DNA of 15,320 nt from an uncultured Oscillospiraceae bacterium (GTDB lineage Bacteria > Bacillota_A > Clostridia > Oscillospirales > Oscillospiraceae): assembly GCA_947631675.1 (NCBI GenBank), contig CANRMG010000024.1, positions 1-15,320 on the forward strand, in the 5' to 3' direction. The notes under the pieces are model-generated. The model saw nothing but the letters and a program-made list of their open reading frames with translations, did not search any database and was not told the DNA's origin. The translations under genes were made by a program, and so were the position numbers. Shown here piece after piece: positions 1 through 6,532 of the stretch (within the stretch, counting starts at the first letter, position 1; each line of letters opens with the position of its first letter).

Positions 1-1
1 C

Positions 2-892
2 GGCCCTAACATCATCATCGACGACGGCGGGGACCTGATGGAGGGCCTGCGGACCCGGTATCCCCAGTTCGTCCCCGGTGTATACGGCCTGTGCGAGGAG
101 ACCACCACCGGCGTGCACCGGCTGCGCCGGCTGGATAGGGAGGGGCTCCTGCCCTTCCCCGCGGTGCTGGTCAACGACGCCGACTGCAAGCATCTGTTCG
201 ACAACCGCTACGGCACCGGCCAGTCCGTCTGGGACGGCATCATGCGCACCACGAACCTGATCGTGGCGGGCAAGGACGTGGTGGTGTCTGGCTATGGCTG
301 GTGCGGCAAGGGCGTGGCCATGCGGGCCAAGGGCCTGGGCGCCCGGGTCATCATCACCGAGACGGACCCGGTCCGGGCCATCGAGGCGGTGATGGACGGC
401 TTCAGGGTCATGCCCATGGCCCAGGCCGCCCCCATCGGCGACATCTTCTGCACCGTCACCGGCTGCGCCGGGGTCATCACCCGGGAGCACTTTCCCCTCT
501 TGAAGGACGGGGCCATCCTCACCAACGCCGGCCACTTCAATGTGGAGGTGGACGTGGCGGACCTGGAGAGGTACGCCGTGTCCCACCACGAGGCCCGGAA
601 CAACATAGAGGGCTACACCCTGCCCAACGGCCAGACCGTGTTCCTCATCGCCGAGGGGCGGCTGGTGAACCTGGCCAGCGGCGACGGCCACCCGGCGGAG
701 ATCATGGACATGAGCTTCGCCATCCAGGCCCTGTGCGCCCGGTATCTGGTCCAGCACAAGGGCGAATTGAAGCCCGGCGTCATGGCGGTGCCCGCTGAGA
801 TAGACCGGGAGGTGGCCCAGCGGAAGCTGGACACCATGGGCGTGGCCATCGATACGCTCACCCCCGAGCAGAAGGACTACCTGGGGATATAA
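2..892 (+). CDS. ahcY: Adenosylhomocysteinase (S-adenosylhomocysteine hydrolase), 3' part only
   Basis: The reading frame is open from base 2, so the gene starts left of the window; about 296 C-terminal residues are visible and the family is usually 400-430 residues long. The enzyme splits S-adenosylhomocysteine into adenosine and homocysteine in the cytoplasm, with bound NAD, as part of the methyl cycle. The visible part opens with PNIIIDDGGDL, typical of the substrate domain. It continues with the Rossmann NAD site (SGYGWCGKG) and LTNAGHFNVEVD, and then EGRLVNLASGDGHPAEIMDMSF, which is close to invariant in the family. It ends in DYLGI and lacks the Lys/Tyr tail (K..HYRY) of the animal-type enzyme, as in shorter bacterial and archaeal forms. 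It is followed by a hairpin cluster and a strong terminator, so it ends its transcription unit. Family identity is secure; start and upstream control cannot be seen. Confidence 0.96.
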   Translation, partial: GPNIIIDDGGDLMEGLRTRYPQFVPGVYGLCEETTTGVHRLRRLDREGLLPFPAVLVNDADCKHLFDNRYGTGQSVWDGIMRTTNLIVAGKDVVVSGYGWCGKGVAMRAKGLGARVIITETDPVRAIEAVMDGFRVMPMAQAAPIGDIFCTVTGCAGVITREHFPLLKDGAILTNAGHFNVEVDVADLERYAVSHHEARNNIEGYTLPNGQTVFLIAEGRLVNLASGDGHPAEIMDMSFAIQALCARYLVQHKGELKPGVMAVPAEIDREVAQRKLDTMGVAIDTLTPEQKDYLGI

Positions 893-946
893 GAACAGAG
901 AAAAGCGAAGCCCGGTCAGGGCGAGCCGCGCGGCATTCCCGCGCGT

Positions 947-1049
947 GAAGTCAAAAGCCGCTGTGCGACAGGCTTTTGACTTCCTGCCGGCGGGATCCAC
1001 TCTCGCCGAGCAGTTTCAATCGGAGCGGTCAAAAAACTTGTTTTTTGAC
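947..1049. repeat. Two perfect hairpins in the ahcY 3' region
   Basis: A 13-bp perfect inverted repeat (gaagtcaaaagcc at 947-959, complement at 971-983, 11-base loop) is followed by a 9-bp A/T-rich one (gtcaaaaaa at 1028-1036, complement at 1041-1049, loop cttg). Both stems carry a gtcaaaa core. They lie between the ahcY stop codon and its terminator and code for nothing I can see. They may be mRNA 3'-end structures or copies of a dispersed palindromic element; a stem of similar look follows the aspartate kinase gene. Confidence 0.7.
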
Positions 1050-1055
1050 AAGCTG

Positions 1056-1088
1056 AAAGCCCTGCGGCAGGCACCGCAGGGCTTTTTT
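1056..1088 (+). terminator. Rho-independent terminator after ahcY
   Basis: A 12-bp perfect stem (1056-1067 with 1074-1085, loop caggca) runs into a run of T (1083-1088). The T-run is on the plus side, so it ends the ahcY transcript. It also lies just past the stop of the convergent collagen-like gene and might serve that weakly. Confidence 0.9.
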
Positions 1089-1094
1089 GCGCGC

Positions 1095-1748
1095 TCAGGC
1101 GCCGGTGATGAGGCCGGCGGCCCGCAGACTGGCCAGCAGGGCGTTCAGCTGGGTGGCGACCTCCGCTGTGGTGGCCGTCGCCGGGGCCGTCACGTCCGCC
1201 ACGGCCGCGCCCGGGGTGACCGTTCCCGCAGGGCCGGCAGGCCCCTGGGCGCCGGTAGGACCCGTAGGGCCAACAGGACCGGCGGCACCGGCAGGGCCAG
1301 CAGCCCCCGTAGGGCCCGTAGGACCAATGGGGCCGGCGGGGCCCACAGCGCCAGTTGCTCCTGTCGCGCCTGTCGCACCCGCGGGGCCCACAGCGCCCGT
1401 GGGGCCGGTAGGGCCCATCGCACCGGTGGCGCCTGTGGCTCCGGTGGCACCCGTTGCGCCCACCGCGCCGGCAGGACCAACAGCGCCGGCAGGGCCAACA
1501 GGACCCATGGGACCGGCGGGGCCGGTGGGGCCTTGCGCGCCCATGGGGCCGGCAGGGCCCATGGGTCCCTGGACGCCCATGGGGCCGGCAGGACCGGTGG
1601 GACCCATCGCGCCGGTGGCGCCGACGGGACCGGTGGGTCCGGCGATCAGGGACGGGCAGCAGGGCTGGGACGGACAGCAGGGATAGCGCGTCAGGCCGTT
1701 GGCCTGGGCGCCGGGAATGATGTTCATGTTTTCAGCACAATCCGCCAT
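1095..1748 (-). CDS. Collagen-like Gly-X-Y repeat protein, probable surface or spore-coat filament
   Basis: This 217-residue protein starts at the ATG at 1748, chosen because AAGGAGG sits 5 bases upstream; a longer frame from 1778 has no such site. Residues 1-36 are a short head with five cysteines, including CCPSQPCC at 24-31. Residues 37-177 are 47 uninterrupted Gly-X-Y triplets rich in GPT, GPA, GAT, GPM and GAV, with no charged residue in any triplet. Residues 178-217 form an Ala-rich tail with a Leu-rich amphipathic segment ([14 protein letters not shown]), like the tails of clostridial collagen-like and phage fibre proteins, where it probably nucleates trimers. Bacterial proteins of this type (BclA and relatives) form triple-helical filaments on spores or cells. 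No signal peptide, membrane anchor or LPXTG is visible, which fits a spore-coat component assembled from the mother cell better than a secreted adhesin; that is inference. Repeats at the DNA level suggest length variation by slippage. Confidence 0.88.
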   Translation of the reverse strand: MADCAENMNIIPGAQANGLTRYPCCPSQPCCPSLIAGPTGPVGATGAMGPTGPAGPMGVQGPMGPAGPMGAQGPTGPAGPMGPVGPAGAVGPAGAVGATGATGATGATGAMGPTGPTGAVGPAGATGATGATGAVGPAGPIGPTGPTGAAGPAGAAGPVGPTGPTGAQGPAGPAGTVTPGAAVADVTAPATATTAEVATQLNALLASLRAAGLITGA

Positions 1749-1780
1749 AGTTTCCTCCTTCGGGCTTGGTGAGCCCACTC

Positions 1781-1808
1781 CAGGATATGAGCCGCGGCGG
1801 GAACGTGT
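1781..1808 (-). promoter_or_regulatory. Possible sigma-K-like promoter of the collagen-like gene
   Basis: Between the terminator of the upstream gene and the collagen-like start there is no sigma-A promoter. On the minus strand AC is followed after 17 bases by CATATCCTG, which is one base away from the sigma-K pattern AC-N16/17-CATANNNTA. Its position would give a leader of roughly 25 bases. The pattern is short and may be chance. Confidence 0.25.
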
Positions 1809-1810
1809 GT

Positions 1811-1850
1811 AAAAAGACGCCGGAGCAGGTCTCCCATGCTCCGGCGCTTT
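1811..1850 (-). terminator. Terminator after the DUF378 gene
   Basis: A 10-bp perfect GC-rich stem (1818-1827 with 1837-1846, 9-base loop) is flanked by A5 on the left and T5 on the right, so it can work on both strands. On the minus strand it directly follows the stop codon of the DUF378 gene and separates it from the collagen-like gene. Confidence 0.85.
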
Positions 1851-2063
1851 TTACGCTTCTTCATCCGCCTCGTCCCTGGTCCGGAACAACAGCGAAACGC
1901 ACCACAGCGCCGCCAGGCCCACCAGGGTATAGACCACCCGGGATACCGGGTTCGTCTGGCCGCCAAAGAGCCAGGCGACGATGTCGAAACGGAACAGGCC
2001 CACGCTGCCCCAGTTCAGCCCGCCGATGATTGCGAGGATCAGGGCTATCCTGTCAATGACCAT
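1851..2063 (-). CDS. DUF378 family small membrane protein
   Basis: This 70-residue protein has the DUF378 (YuzA-like) pattern: an N-terminal helix (residues 4-24) with GGLNWGSVGLF, where the family is most conserved, a short polar loop, and a second membrane helix (about 36-60), followed by an acidic tail RTRDEADEEA. Two membrane spans in a protein of this size agree with the family. The function is unknown. The start at 2063 is supported by AAGGAG 8-9 bases upstream. It has its own terminator; no clear promoter was found in the divergent region shared with trmO. Confidence 0.85.
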   Translation of the reverse strand: MVIDRIALILAIIGGLNWGSVGLFRFDIVAWLFGGQTNPVSRVVYTLVGLAALWCVSLLFRTRDEADEEA

Positions 2064-2154
2064 GAAAAAGACTCCTTTTCCGTCAGACTAAATGATCTTG
2101 CGGGCCTAGTATCCGCAAAAGCCGGGGCAAATATGCATCACGACAAAAAATTTT

Positions 2155-2183
2155 TTGCCGTTGCTTATCACTCATGTTATAAT
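2155..2183 (+). promoter_or_regulatory. Sigma-A promoter for trmO
   Basis: TTGCCG (2155-2160) is 17 bases from a perfect TATAAT (2178-2183) that is preceded by TG one base away (extended -10). A 14-bp perfect palindrome, CAAAAAATTTTTTG at 2144-2157, overlaps the -35 region and could act as an UP element or operator. The predicted start of transcription is near 2190, about 24 bases before the gene. Confidence 0.85.
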
Positions 2184-2213
2184 GCGGTATCTAATATGTT
2201 TGGGAGGCCGGCC

Positions 2214-2906
2214 ATGCTCCAGGAAAAGCGGTTCATCGCGCCCATCGCCCATATCGGGACGGCCCTGCCCACCAAGTTCGGCCTGCCCCGGCAGAGCGGC
2301 CTTGTACCCTCCCTGCGGGCCCGGATCGTGTTCGAGCCCAAGTACCGCGACCCGGTGGCCTTCCGGGGGCTGGAGGGATATTCCCACATCTGGCTCATAT
2401 GGGGCTTTTCGGAAAACGAGCGGGACAGCTGGGCCGCCACGGTGAAGCCGCCGCGGCTGGGGGGCAACAGGCGCATGGGCGTATTCGCCACCCGCTCCCC
2501 CTACCGGCCCAACGCTCTGGGCCTGAGCTGCGTGGAGCTCATAGAGATAACCCACGACGAGAAGCTGGGGCCGGTGCTCATCGTGGCGGGGGCGGACCTG
2601 ATGGACGGCACGCCCATCTACGACATAAAGCCCTATCTGCCCTACACGGACAGCCGCCCGGAGGCCGCCGGGGGCTTTGCGGAGGACGTATATGACTACG
2701 CCCTGGAGGTGGACTTCCCCCCGGCGCTGCTGGAGAGGATACCCCCGGAGCACCGCCAGGCTCTGCTGGGCCTTTTGGCCCAGGACCCCCGCCCAGCCTA
2801 CATCGACGACCCGGCCCGGCGGTACGGGTTCAACTATCTCACTTACGACGTGCGCTTCACCGTGGACGGCCAAAAGCTGACCGTGGTGGACGTAGTCGAC
2901 CTATAA
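2214..2906 (+). CDS. trmO: tRNA (m6t6A37) N6-methyltransferase, TrmO/TsaA family
   Basis: This 230-residue protein has the usual length of the TsaA/UPF0066 family (E. coli TrmO is 235). TrmO uses SAM to methylate threonylcarbamoyl-adenosine at position 37 of tRNAs reading ACY codons. Family motifs visible are GLEGYSHIWLIWGF (52-65), MGVFATRSPYRPNALGLS (88-105), which forms part of the SAM site, and DLMDGTPIYDIKPYLPY (128-144). I start it at 2214, behind GGGAGG and a strong promoter; the frame stays open upstream to 1836, but that stretch overlaps the DUF378 gene and its promoter region. It is followed after 18 bases by the ACT-domain gene and may be cotranscribed with it. The methyltransferase activity is by homology. 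Confidence 0.93.
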   Translation: MLQEKRFIAPIAHIGTALPTKFGLPRQSGLVPSLRARIVFEPKYRDPVAFRGLEGYSHIWLIWGFSENERDSWAATVKPPRLGGNRRMGVFATRSPYRPNALGLSCVELIEITHDEKLGPVLIVAGADLMDGTPIYDIKPYLPYTDSRPEAAGGFAEDVYDYALEVDFPPALLERIPPEHRQALLGLLAQDPRPAYIDDPARRYGFNYLTYDVRFTVDGQKLTVVDVVDL

Positions 2907-2924
2907 CATCCAAGGAGATATTTC

Positions 2925-3194
2925 ATGAAAGCCATCGTATCTGTTTTTTCCAAGGACCGCATCGGCATCATCGCAGATGTGTGCGTCGTGCTGGCCAAAA
3001 TGCGGGTGAACGTGCTGGACCTGAGCCAGACCATCATGGACGGGCTGTTCACCATGGTCATGCTGGTGGACACGGGCACCTCGGACCTGAGCTTCGGCGA
3101 GATACAAGAGTCTCTGGCCAAAAACGGCGAGGTCCTGGGCCTGAACATCCGCATCCAGAGCAAGGACATCTTCGACGCCATGCACCAGATATGA
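2925..3194 (+). CDS. UPF0237 single ACT-domain protein
   Basis: The 89-residue product consists of a single ACT domain of the UPF0237 family. It opens with AIVSVFSKDRIGIIADVC, the beta1 strand and ligand-loop pattern in which the usual D-x-x-G is KDRIG, and ends KDIFDAMHQI. ACT domains of this kind bind small metabolites, often amino acids, at dimer interfaces; the ligand here is unknown. Its start follows AAGGAG 8 bases upstream. Nine bases separate it from the UPF0210 gene, and these two families are adjacent in many Firmicutes and some archaea, so they very likely act together. Confidence 0.93.
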   Translation: MKAIVSVFSKDRIGIIADVCVVLAKMRVNVLDLSQTIMDGLFTMVMLVDTGTSDLSFGEIQESLAKNGEVLGLNIRIQSKDIFDAMHQI

Positions 3195-3203
3195 GGTGAC
3201 GGC

Positions 3204-4562
3204 ATGCTCAACACCATTGACATCCTACAGACCCTGGATATGCTGGACCGGCAGCATCTGGATATCCGCACCGTCACCATGGGCATCAACCTTTTGGACT
3301 GCGCCCACCCGGACATCGAGACCTGCGCCCAGCGGGTCTACGACAAGATATGCCGCCGGGCGGAGAACCTGCTGCCCGTGACACAGGGCATCGAGGCAGA
3401 GCTGGGCATCCCCATCGTCAACAAGCGCATTTCCGTCACCCCCATCGCCATGGTGGCCCAGGCCTGCGAGACGGAGGACTATACCCCCGTCGCCGCCGCC
3501 ATGGACAGAGCCGCGAAGGCCTGCGGCGTGGACTTCATCGGCGGCTTCTCCGCCCTGGTCCAGAAGGGCTTCACCGACGGGGACAAAAAGCTCATCGCCA
3601 GCATCCCCCGGGCCCTTTCCGAGACGGACCTGGTGTGCGCCAGCGTGAACGTGGGCTCCACCAAGGCGGGGCTCAACATGGACGCCATCGCCGCCATGGG
3701 CCGGATCGTGAAAAAGACCGCCGCCCTCACGGCGGACCGGGGCAGTCTCGGCTGCGCCAAGCTGGTCATCTTCTGCAACGCGGTGGAGGACAACCCCTTC
3801 ATGGCCGGCGCCTTCCACGGCCCCGGCGAGCCGGAGTGCGCCGTCAACGTGGGCGTGTCCGGGCCCGGCGTGGTCCATACGGCCCTGAAGAGCGTCCGGG
3901 GCCGGCCCTTCGACGAGGTGGCCGAGCTCATCAAAAAGACCGCCTTCCGCATCACCCGCATGGGCCAGCTGGTGGCCAAGACGGCGGCGGACCGGCTGGG
4001 GGTGCCCTTCGGCGTGGTGGACCTGTCCCTGGCCCCCACCCCGGCGGTGGGCGACAGCGTAGCCCGCATCCTGGAGGAGATGGGTCTGGAGACCTGCGGC
4101 ACCCACGGCACCACGGCGGCCCTGGCCCTTTTGAACGACGCGGTGAAAAAGGGCGGGCTCATGGCCTCTGGCCGGGTGGGCGGCCTTTCCGGCGCCTTCA
4201 TCCCGGTGAGCGAGGACGAGGGCATGATCGCCGCGGCCCGCTCCGGGGTGCTCACCGTGGATAAGCTGGAAGCCATGACCTGCGTCTGCTCCGTGGGCCT
4301 GGACATGATCGCCGTGCCCGGCGACACCACCGCGGACACTATCTCCGCCATCATCGCCGACGAGGCCGCCATCGGCATGGTCAACAACAAGACCACTGCC
4401 GTGCGCCTCATCCCGGCGGAGGGCCTGAAGGTGGGCGACAGCGTGGACTTCGGCGGCCTTCTGGGCACCGCGCCCATCATGCCCGTGCACCCCGAGAGCG
4501 CGGCGGATCTCATCGCCCGGGGCGGCCACATTCCCGCGCCGCTGCACAGCCTGAAAAACTGA
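3204..4562 (+). CDS. UPF0210 / DUF711 protein (annotated as PFL family protein)
   Basis: The 452-residue product matches UPF0210 in length and in sequence, for example [17 protein letters not shown], a [18 protein letters not shown] segment, [18 protein letters not shown], and the C-terminal [15 protein letters not shown]. Proteins of this family fold like the barrel of pyruvate formate-lyase and anaerobic ribonucleotide reductase, hence the name, but I see no glycyl-radical motif (RVxGY) and the reaction is unknown. No signal peptide or membrane segment is present, so it is cytoplasmic. GAGGTGA precedes the ATG. Pairing with the ACT gene suggests allosteric control by a metabolite. A hairpin terminator follows. 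Confidence 0.93.
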   Translation: MLNTIDILQTLDMLDRQHLDIRTVTMGINLLDCAHPDIETCAQRVYDKICRRAENLLPVTQGIEAELGIPIVNKRISVTPIAMVAQACETEDYTPVAAAMDRAAKACGVDFIGGFSALVQKGFTDGDKKLIASIPRALSETDLVCASVNVGSTKAGLNMDAIAAMGRIVKKTAALTADRGSLGCAKLVIFCNAVEDNPFMAGAFHGPGEPECAVNVGVSGPGVVHTALKSVRGRPFDEVAELIKKTAFRITRMGQLVAKTAADRLGVPFGVVDLSLAPTPAVGDSVARILEEMGLETCGTHGTTAALALLNDAVKKGGLMASGRVGGLSGAFIPVSEDEGMIAAARSGVLTVDKLEAMTCVCSVGLDMIAVPGDTTADTISAIIADEAAIGMVNNKTTAVRLIPAEGLKVGDSVDFGGLLGTAPIMPVHPESAADLIARGGHIPAPLHSLKN

Positions 4563-4586
4563 CGCTGACATCATTTGATATTGAAA

Positions 4587-4620
4587 TGCCGCTGGACTAT
4601 TGTCCGGCGGCATATTATAT
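4587..4620 (+). terminator. Probable terminator after the UPF0210 gene
   Basis: An 11-bp stem with one G-T pair (4587-4597 with 4602-4612, loop tatt) is followed by tattatatt. The tail is A/T-rich rather than a pure T-run, so efficiency is uncertain. Confidence 0.6.
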
Positions 4621-4622
4621 TA

Positions 4623-4895
4623 ACTGGAGAAATATTGAGGAACGCTTACACTGTGACGTCTACTTTGCGGACCTATATTGTGCCTGGTAGAAGGGTACAA
4701 ATGAGAACACCAACGGTCCGCTCCGGGAATTCTATCCCAAGGGAAGGAACCTTTCCCGTGTCAGTCCTGCCACCCTAAAACAAATCTGGCGCTTCTCAAC
4801 GCCAGGCCTCGTAAGGTCCTTAACTTCCGTTCTCCCCACGATCTGTGGGAACTTGAACTCTCTACCTGTTCACTTAGCTTGACAAGTCACTTATA
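4623..4895 (+). pseudogene. IS30-family transposase remnant (C-terminal part, stop and frameshift)
   Basis: This roughly 330-base gap between genes is not empty. Reading in frame from 4640 gives DVYFADLYCAW, then a stop TAG at 4688-4690 where the family has Gln, then KGTNENTNGPLREFYPKG and NLSRVSPATLKQ up to about 4783. Shifting one frame at 4783 continues with NLALLNARPRKVLNFRSP and DLWELELSTC. Together these are the end of the DDE catalytic domain of IS30-family transposases (the last acidic residue is the E in GTNENTNG) and the tail that follows it. The shift is explained by loss of one A (caaatctg for caaaatctg). The 5' three quarters of the element is absent. The right end, CACTTAGCTTGAC near 4871-4883, resembles an IS30 end. 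It is dead and cannot code for a working transposase. Confidence 0.88.
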
Positions 4896-4901
4896 TCGCC
4901 C

Positions 4902-5372
4902 TTACAGCAGCTTCACGCACTCCTCCAGGCCGGCCCGGTCCGCCTCGGTGAAATGGGCAGGCAGCGCGCTGTCCATATCCAGCACGCCCCATATCCGATC
5001 CCCCTCCCACAGAGGGATCACGATCTCCGACCGGGAGGCGCAGTCGCAGGCGATGTGGCCGGCAAAGCAGGACACCTCCGCCACCACCTGGGCTTTCTTC
5101 TCCGCCCAGGCCGTGCCGCAGACCCCCTTGCCGTACGCGATGCGGGTGACGGCGGGCTTTCCCTGGAAGGGGCCCACCTTCAGCGTGTCACCATCCACCA
5201 GGTAAAAGCCCACCCAGTTGGCGTCGGAGAACGCCTGGGCCAGCACCGCGCCCGCGTTGGCCAGGCGGGCGGTCCGGTCCGGCTCATCGGCCAGATATAG
5301 GGCCAGCTGCTCCTTCAAGAAGGCGTAAAACGTCGGTTTCTCCTTGGGGTACTCCACCGGGATGTAGCTCAT
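4902..5372 (-). CDS. msrC: GAF-domain free methionine-(R)-sulfoxide reductase
   Basis: This 156-residue protein is a single GAF domain of the fRMsr family (E. coli YebR), which reduces free methionine-R-sulfoxide with thioredoxin as donor. Typical are VGFYLVDGDTLKVGPFQGKP (54-73), GKGVCGTAWAE (81-91) and GHIACD (105-110) followed by SRSEIVIPLWEGD. Of the three cysteines of characterised members (spaced 10 and 24 apart), the second (Cys85) and the third, catalytic one (Cys109) are present, but the first is Val75 in GKPAVTRI. Cys102 and Cys111 are extra and might stand in. The start follows a GAGGGGG site. It lies 12 bases behind the nucleotidyltransferase gene on the same strand and is probably cotranscribed with it. 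The likely role is oxidative-damage repair. Confidence 0.88.
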   Translation of the reverse strand: MSYIPVEYPKEKPTFYAFLKEQLALYLADEPDRTARLANAGAVLAQAFSDANWVGFYLVDGDTLKVGPFQGKPAVTRIAYGKGVCGTAWAEKKAQVVAEVSCFAGHIACDCASRSEIVIPLWEGDRIWGVLDMDSALPAHFTEADRAGLEECVKLL

Positions 5373-5384
5373 GGCCGGTCCCCC

Positions 5385-6296
5385 TCAATCCCACAGAGCC
5401 TCGGGATACCTGCCCGCGGCCTTCATCTGGGCCAGGGCCTTCTGCAGGGCGGGCAGGTCGTCCCGGTAGGTGACCCCGTGCCACACCTCGTCGGTGGGCA
5501 GGACCTTCACCCGGTCCGTGCCGGCGGCCAGGCAGGCGTTCACCACGCTGGGCAGGAAGAACTCTGCCTTGGCGGGGTTCTTCGGCATGTCGTTGGCCAT
5601 GAATTTCTCCAATTCCGCCCCGATGGCGTTCATGAAGCCCTGATGGAAGCCCCAGGTGTTCAGGCTCACGGGGGTGTCTGGGGCCAGGGCCGTCCAGGTG
5701 GCGCCCCCATCGGTGGTATAGGAGGGGCTGTCCGCGGGCCCCTGGATGGCGGTCAGCTCCGTGATGGTGGCGAGGAAGCCGTTTTCATCGGTGGTGCAGG
5801 CCCCCCGGGCCACGGTGCCGTTCTCCGTCAGGGTGTTTTTCAGGTCATAGGCCACCAAAGCGTGGGTGTGCTCATCCGCCTCATGGGCCAGGAAGTCGTA
5901 AAGGGCCTTAAAAGCGCCCCGGCCGTAGAAATCGTCGGCGTTTATCACCGCGAAGGGCCGGTCTATAAGGTCCCGGGCGGCGTAGACCGCGTGGGCCGTG
6001 CCCCAGGGCTTGGCCCGCTCCGGGGGCACTGCAAAGGGCGCGGGGATGTCATGGAGGTCCTGGAAGGCGTAGCGCAGGTCGCACTTTTTCCCGATCCGGT
6101 CCCCCACCAGGGACCTAAAGTCCGCCTCGATCTCCCTCTTGATCACGCAGACGATCTTTTCAAAGCCCGCCTGCAGCGCGTCATAGGCGGAGTAGTCCAA
6201 AATGACCTGTCCGGCGCCGTCCACCGCCGTCATCTGCTTCAAGCCCCCGAAACGGCTGCCCATCCCGGCGGCCATGATCACCAGCATCGGTCTCAT
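5385..6296 (-). CDS. Nucleotidyltransferase family protein (sugar-nucleotide type)
   Basis: The 303-residue product begins with the GT-A nucleotidyltransferase signature MAAGMGSRFGGLKQ (8-21), the nucleotide-binding loop with its Arg and Lys. It also has KPWGTAHAV (96-104) and INADDFYG (118-125), where an Asp pair would bind the metal. These mark an enzyme that joins NTP and a phosphorylated sugar or similar acceptor, related to glucose-1-phosphate uridylyl- and thymidylyltransferases. The subgroup usually lacks an assigned substrate and I cannot name one. The first ATG is chosen because AAGGAGG lies 7 bases upstream; the ATG 9 bases downstream is less well placed. No signal or membrane segment is seen. 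It heads a minus-strand pair with the GAF gene. Confidence 0.87.
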   Translation of the reverse strand: MRPMLVIMAAGMGSRFGGLKQMTAVDGAGQVILDYSAYDALQAGFEKIVCVIKREIEADFRSLVGDRIGKKCDLRYAFQDLHDIPAPFAVPPERAKPWGTAHAVYAARDLIDRPFAVINADDFYGRGAFKALYDFLAHEADEHTHALVAYDLKNTLTENGTVARGACTTDENGFLATITELTAIQGPADSPSYTTDGGATWTALAPDTPVSLNTWGFHQGFMNAIGAELEKFMANDMPKNPAKAEFFLPSVVNACLAAGTDRVKVLPTDEVWHGVTYRDDLPALQKALAQMKAAGRYPEALWD

Positions 6297-6327
6297 CAGG
6301 AAGCCTCCTTATACACTTATTTATCTC

Positions 6328-6356
6328 ATTTTACCATGGGCGGTCCTATTTTACAA
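6328..6356 (-). promoter_or_regulatory. Promoter for the nucleotidyltransferase-msrC pair
   Basis: On the minus strand TTGTAA (complement of 6351-6356) is 17 bases from TAAAAT (complement of 6328-6333). The 12-base unit ATTTTACCATGG recurs as ATTTTACAATGG 20 bases on, so a second TAAAAT box exists at 6348-6353 and could give an alternative start. Confidence 0.6.
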
Positions 6357-6416
6357 TGGTATGGCGCAAAGAAACGGGCCCCGGGGGATATACTGGACGG
6401 GGTGGGAAGTGTGAAT

Positions 6417-6443
6417 TTAGCACTCTTTATCGTCGAGTGCTAA
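6417..6443 (+). promoter_or_regulatory. CIRCE operator (HrcA binding site)
   Basis: TTAGCACTC, nine bases, GAGTGCTAA: an exact match to the CIRCE consensus of class I heat-shock genes, which the HrcA repressor binds. It lies about 90 bases ahead of the Hsp20 start. A nearby TATACT (6389-6394) lacks a good -35, while the A/T-rich stretch after the operator has two TTTACA boxes, so the exact promoter is not resolved. Confidence 0.95.
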
Positions 6444-6465
6444 TATTTACACTTCGTTCATATTT

Positions 6466-6494
6466 ACACATAAATTTATTCACAATTTATGTGT
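6466..6494. promoter_or_regulatory. Second inverted repeat in the Hsp20 leader or promoter
   Basis: ACACATAAATT (6466-6476) and its perfect complement (6484-6494) are separated by 7 bases. The left arm overlaps the second copy of a 10-base direct repeat, ATATTTACAC (6443-6452 and 6460-6469). The site ends at a TATAGT that could be a -10 box. It is not a CIRCE, CtsR or Rex consensus; it may be an operator for another regulator or an mRNA hairpin. Confidence 0.55.
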
Positions 6495-6532
6495 ATAGTG
6501 TAGACAAATTAAAAAACAGGAGGTTTTCTACC

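Noticed and set aside
1180..1640. Regular short repeats that could suggest a CRISPR array
   Set aside because: The period is 9 bases and in frame with Gly-X-Y codons; there are no spacers.
945..1772. Long plus-strand frames (to 275 residues) opposite the collagen-like gene
   Set aside because: They are the complement of a GC-rich triplet repeat, have no ribosome site and show only Gly/Ala/Arg-rich low-complexity product; they also run through the ahcY hairpins and terminator.
1836..2213. N-terminal extension of the trmO frame
   Set aside because: It overlaps the DUF378 gene and the trmO promoter; the family starts at the ATG at 2214.
3225..4613. 462-residue minus-strand frame opposite the UPF0210 gene
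   Set aside because: His/Gly/Ala-rich mirror of a well-recognised gene in GC-rich DNA, no ribosome site, no family resemblance.
6356..6532. N-terminal extension of the Hsp20 frame
   Set aside because: It covers CIRCE and the promoter region; AGGAGG and family length support the ATG at 6533.
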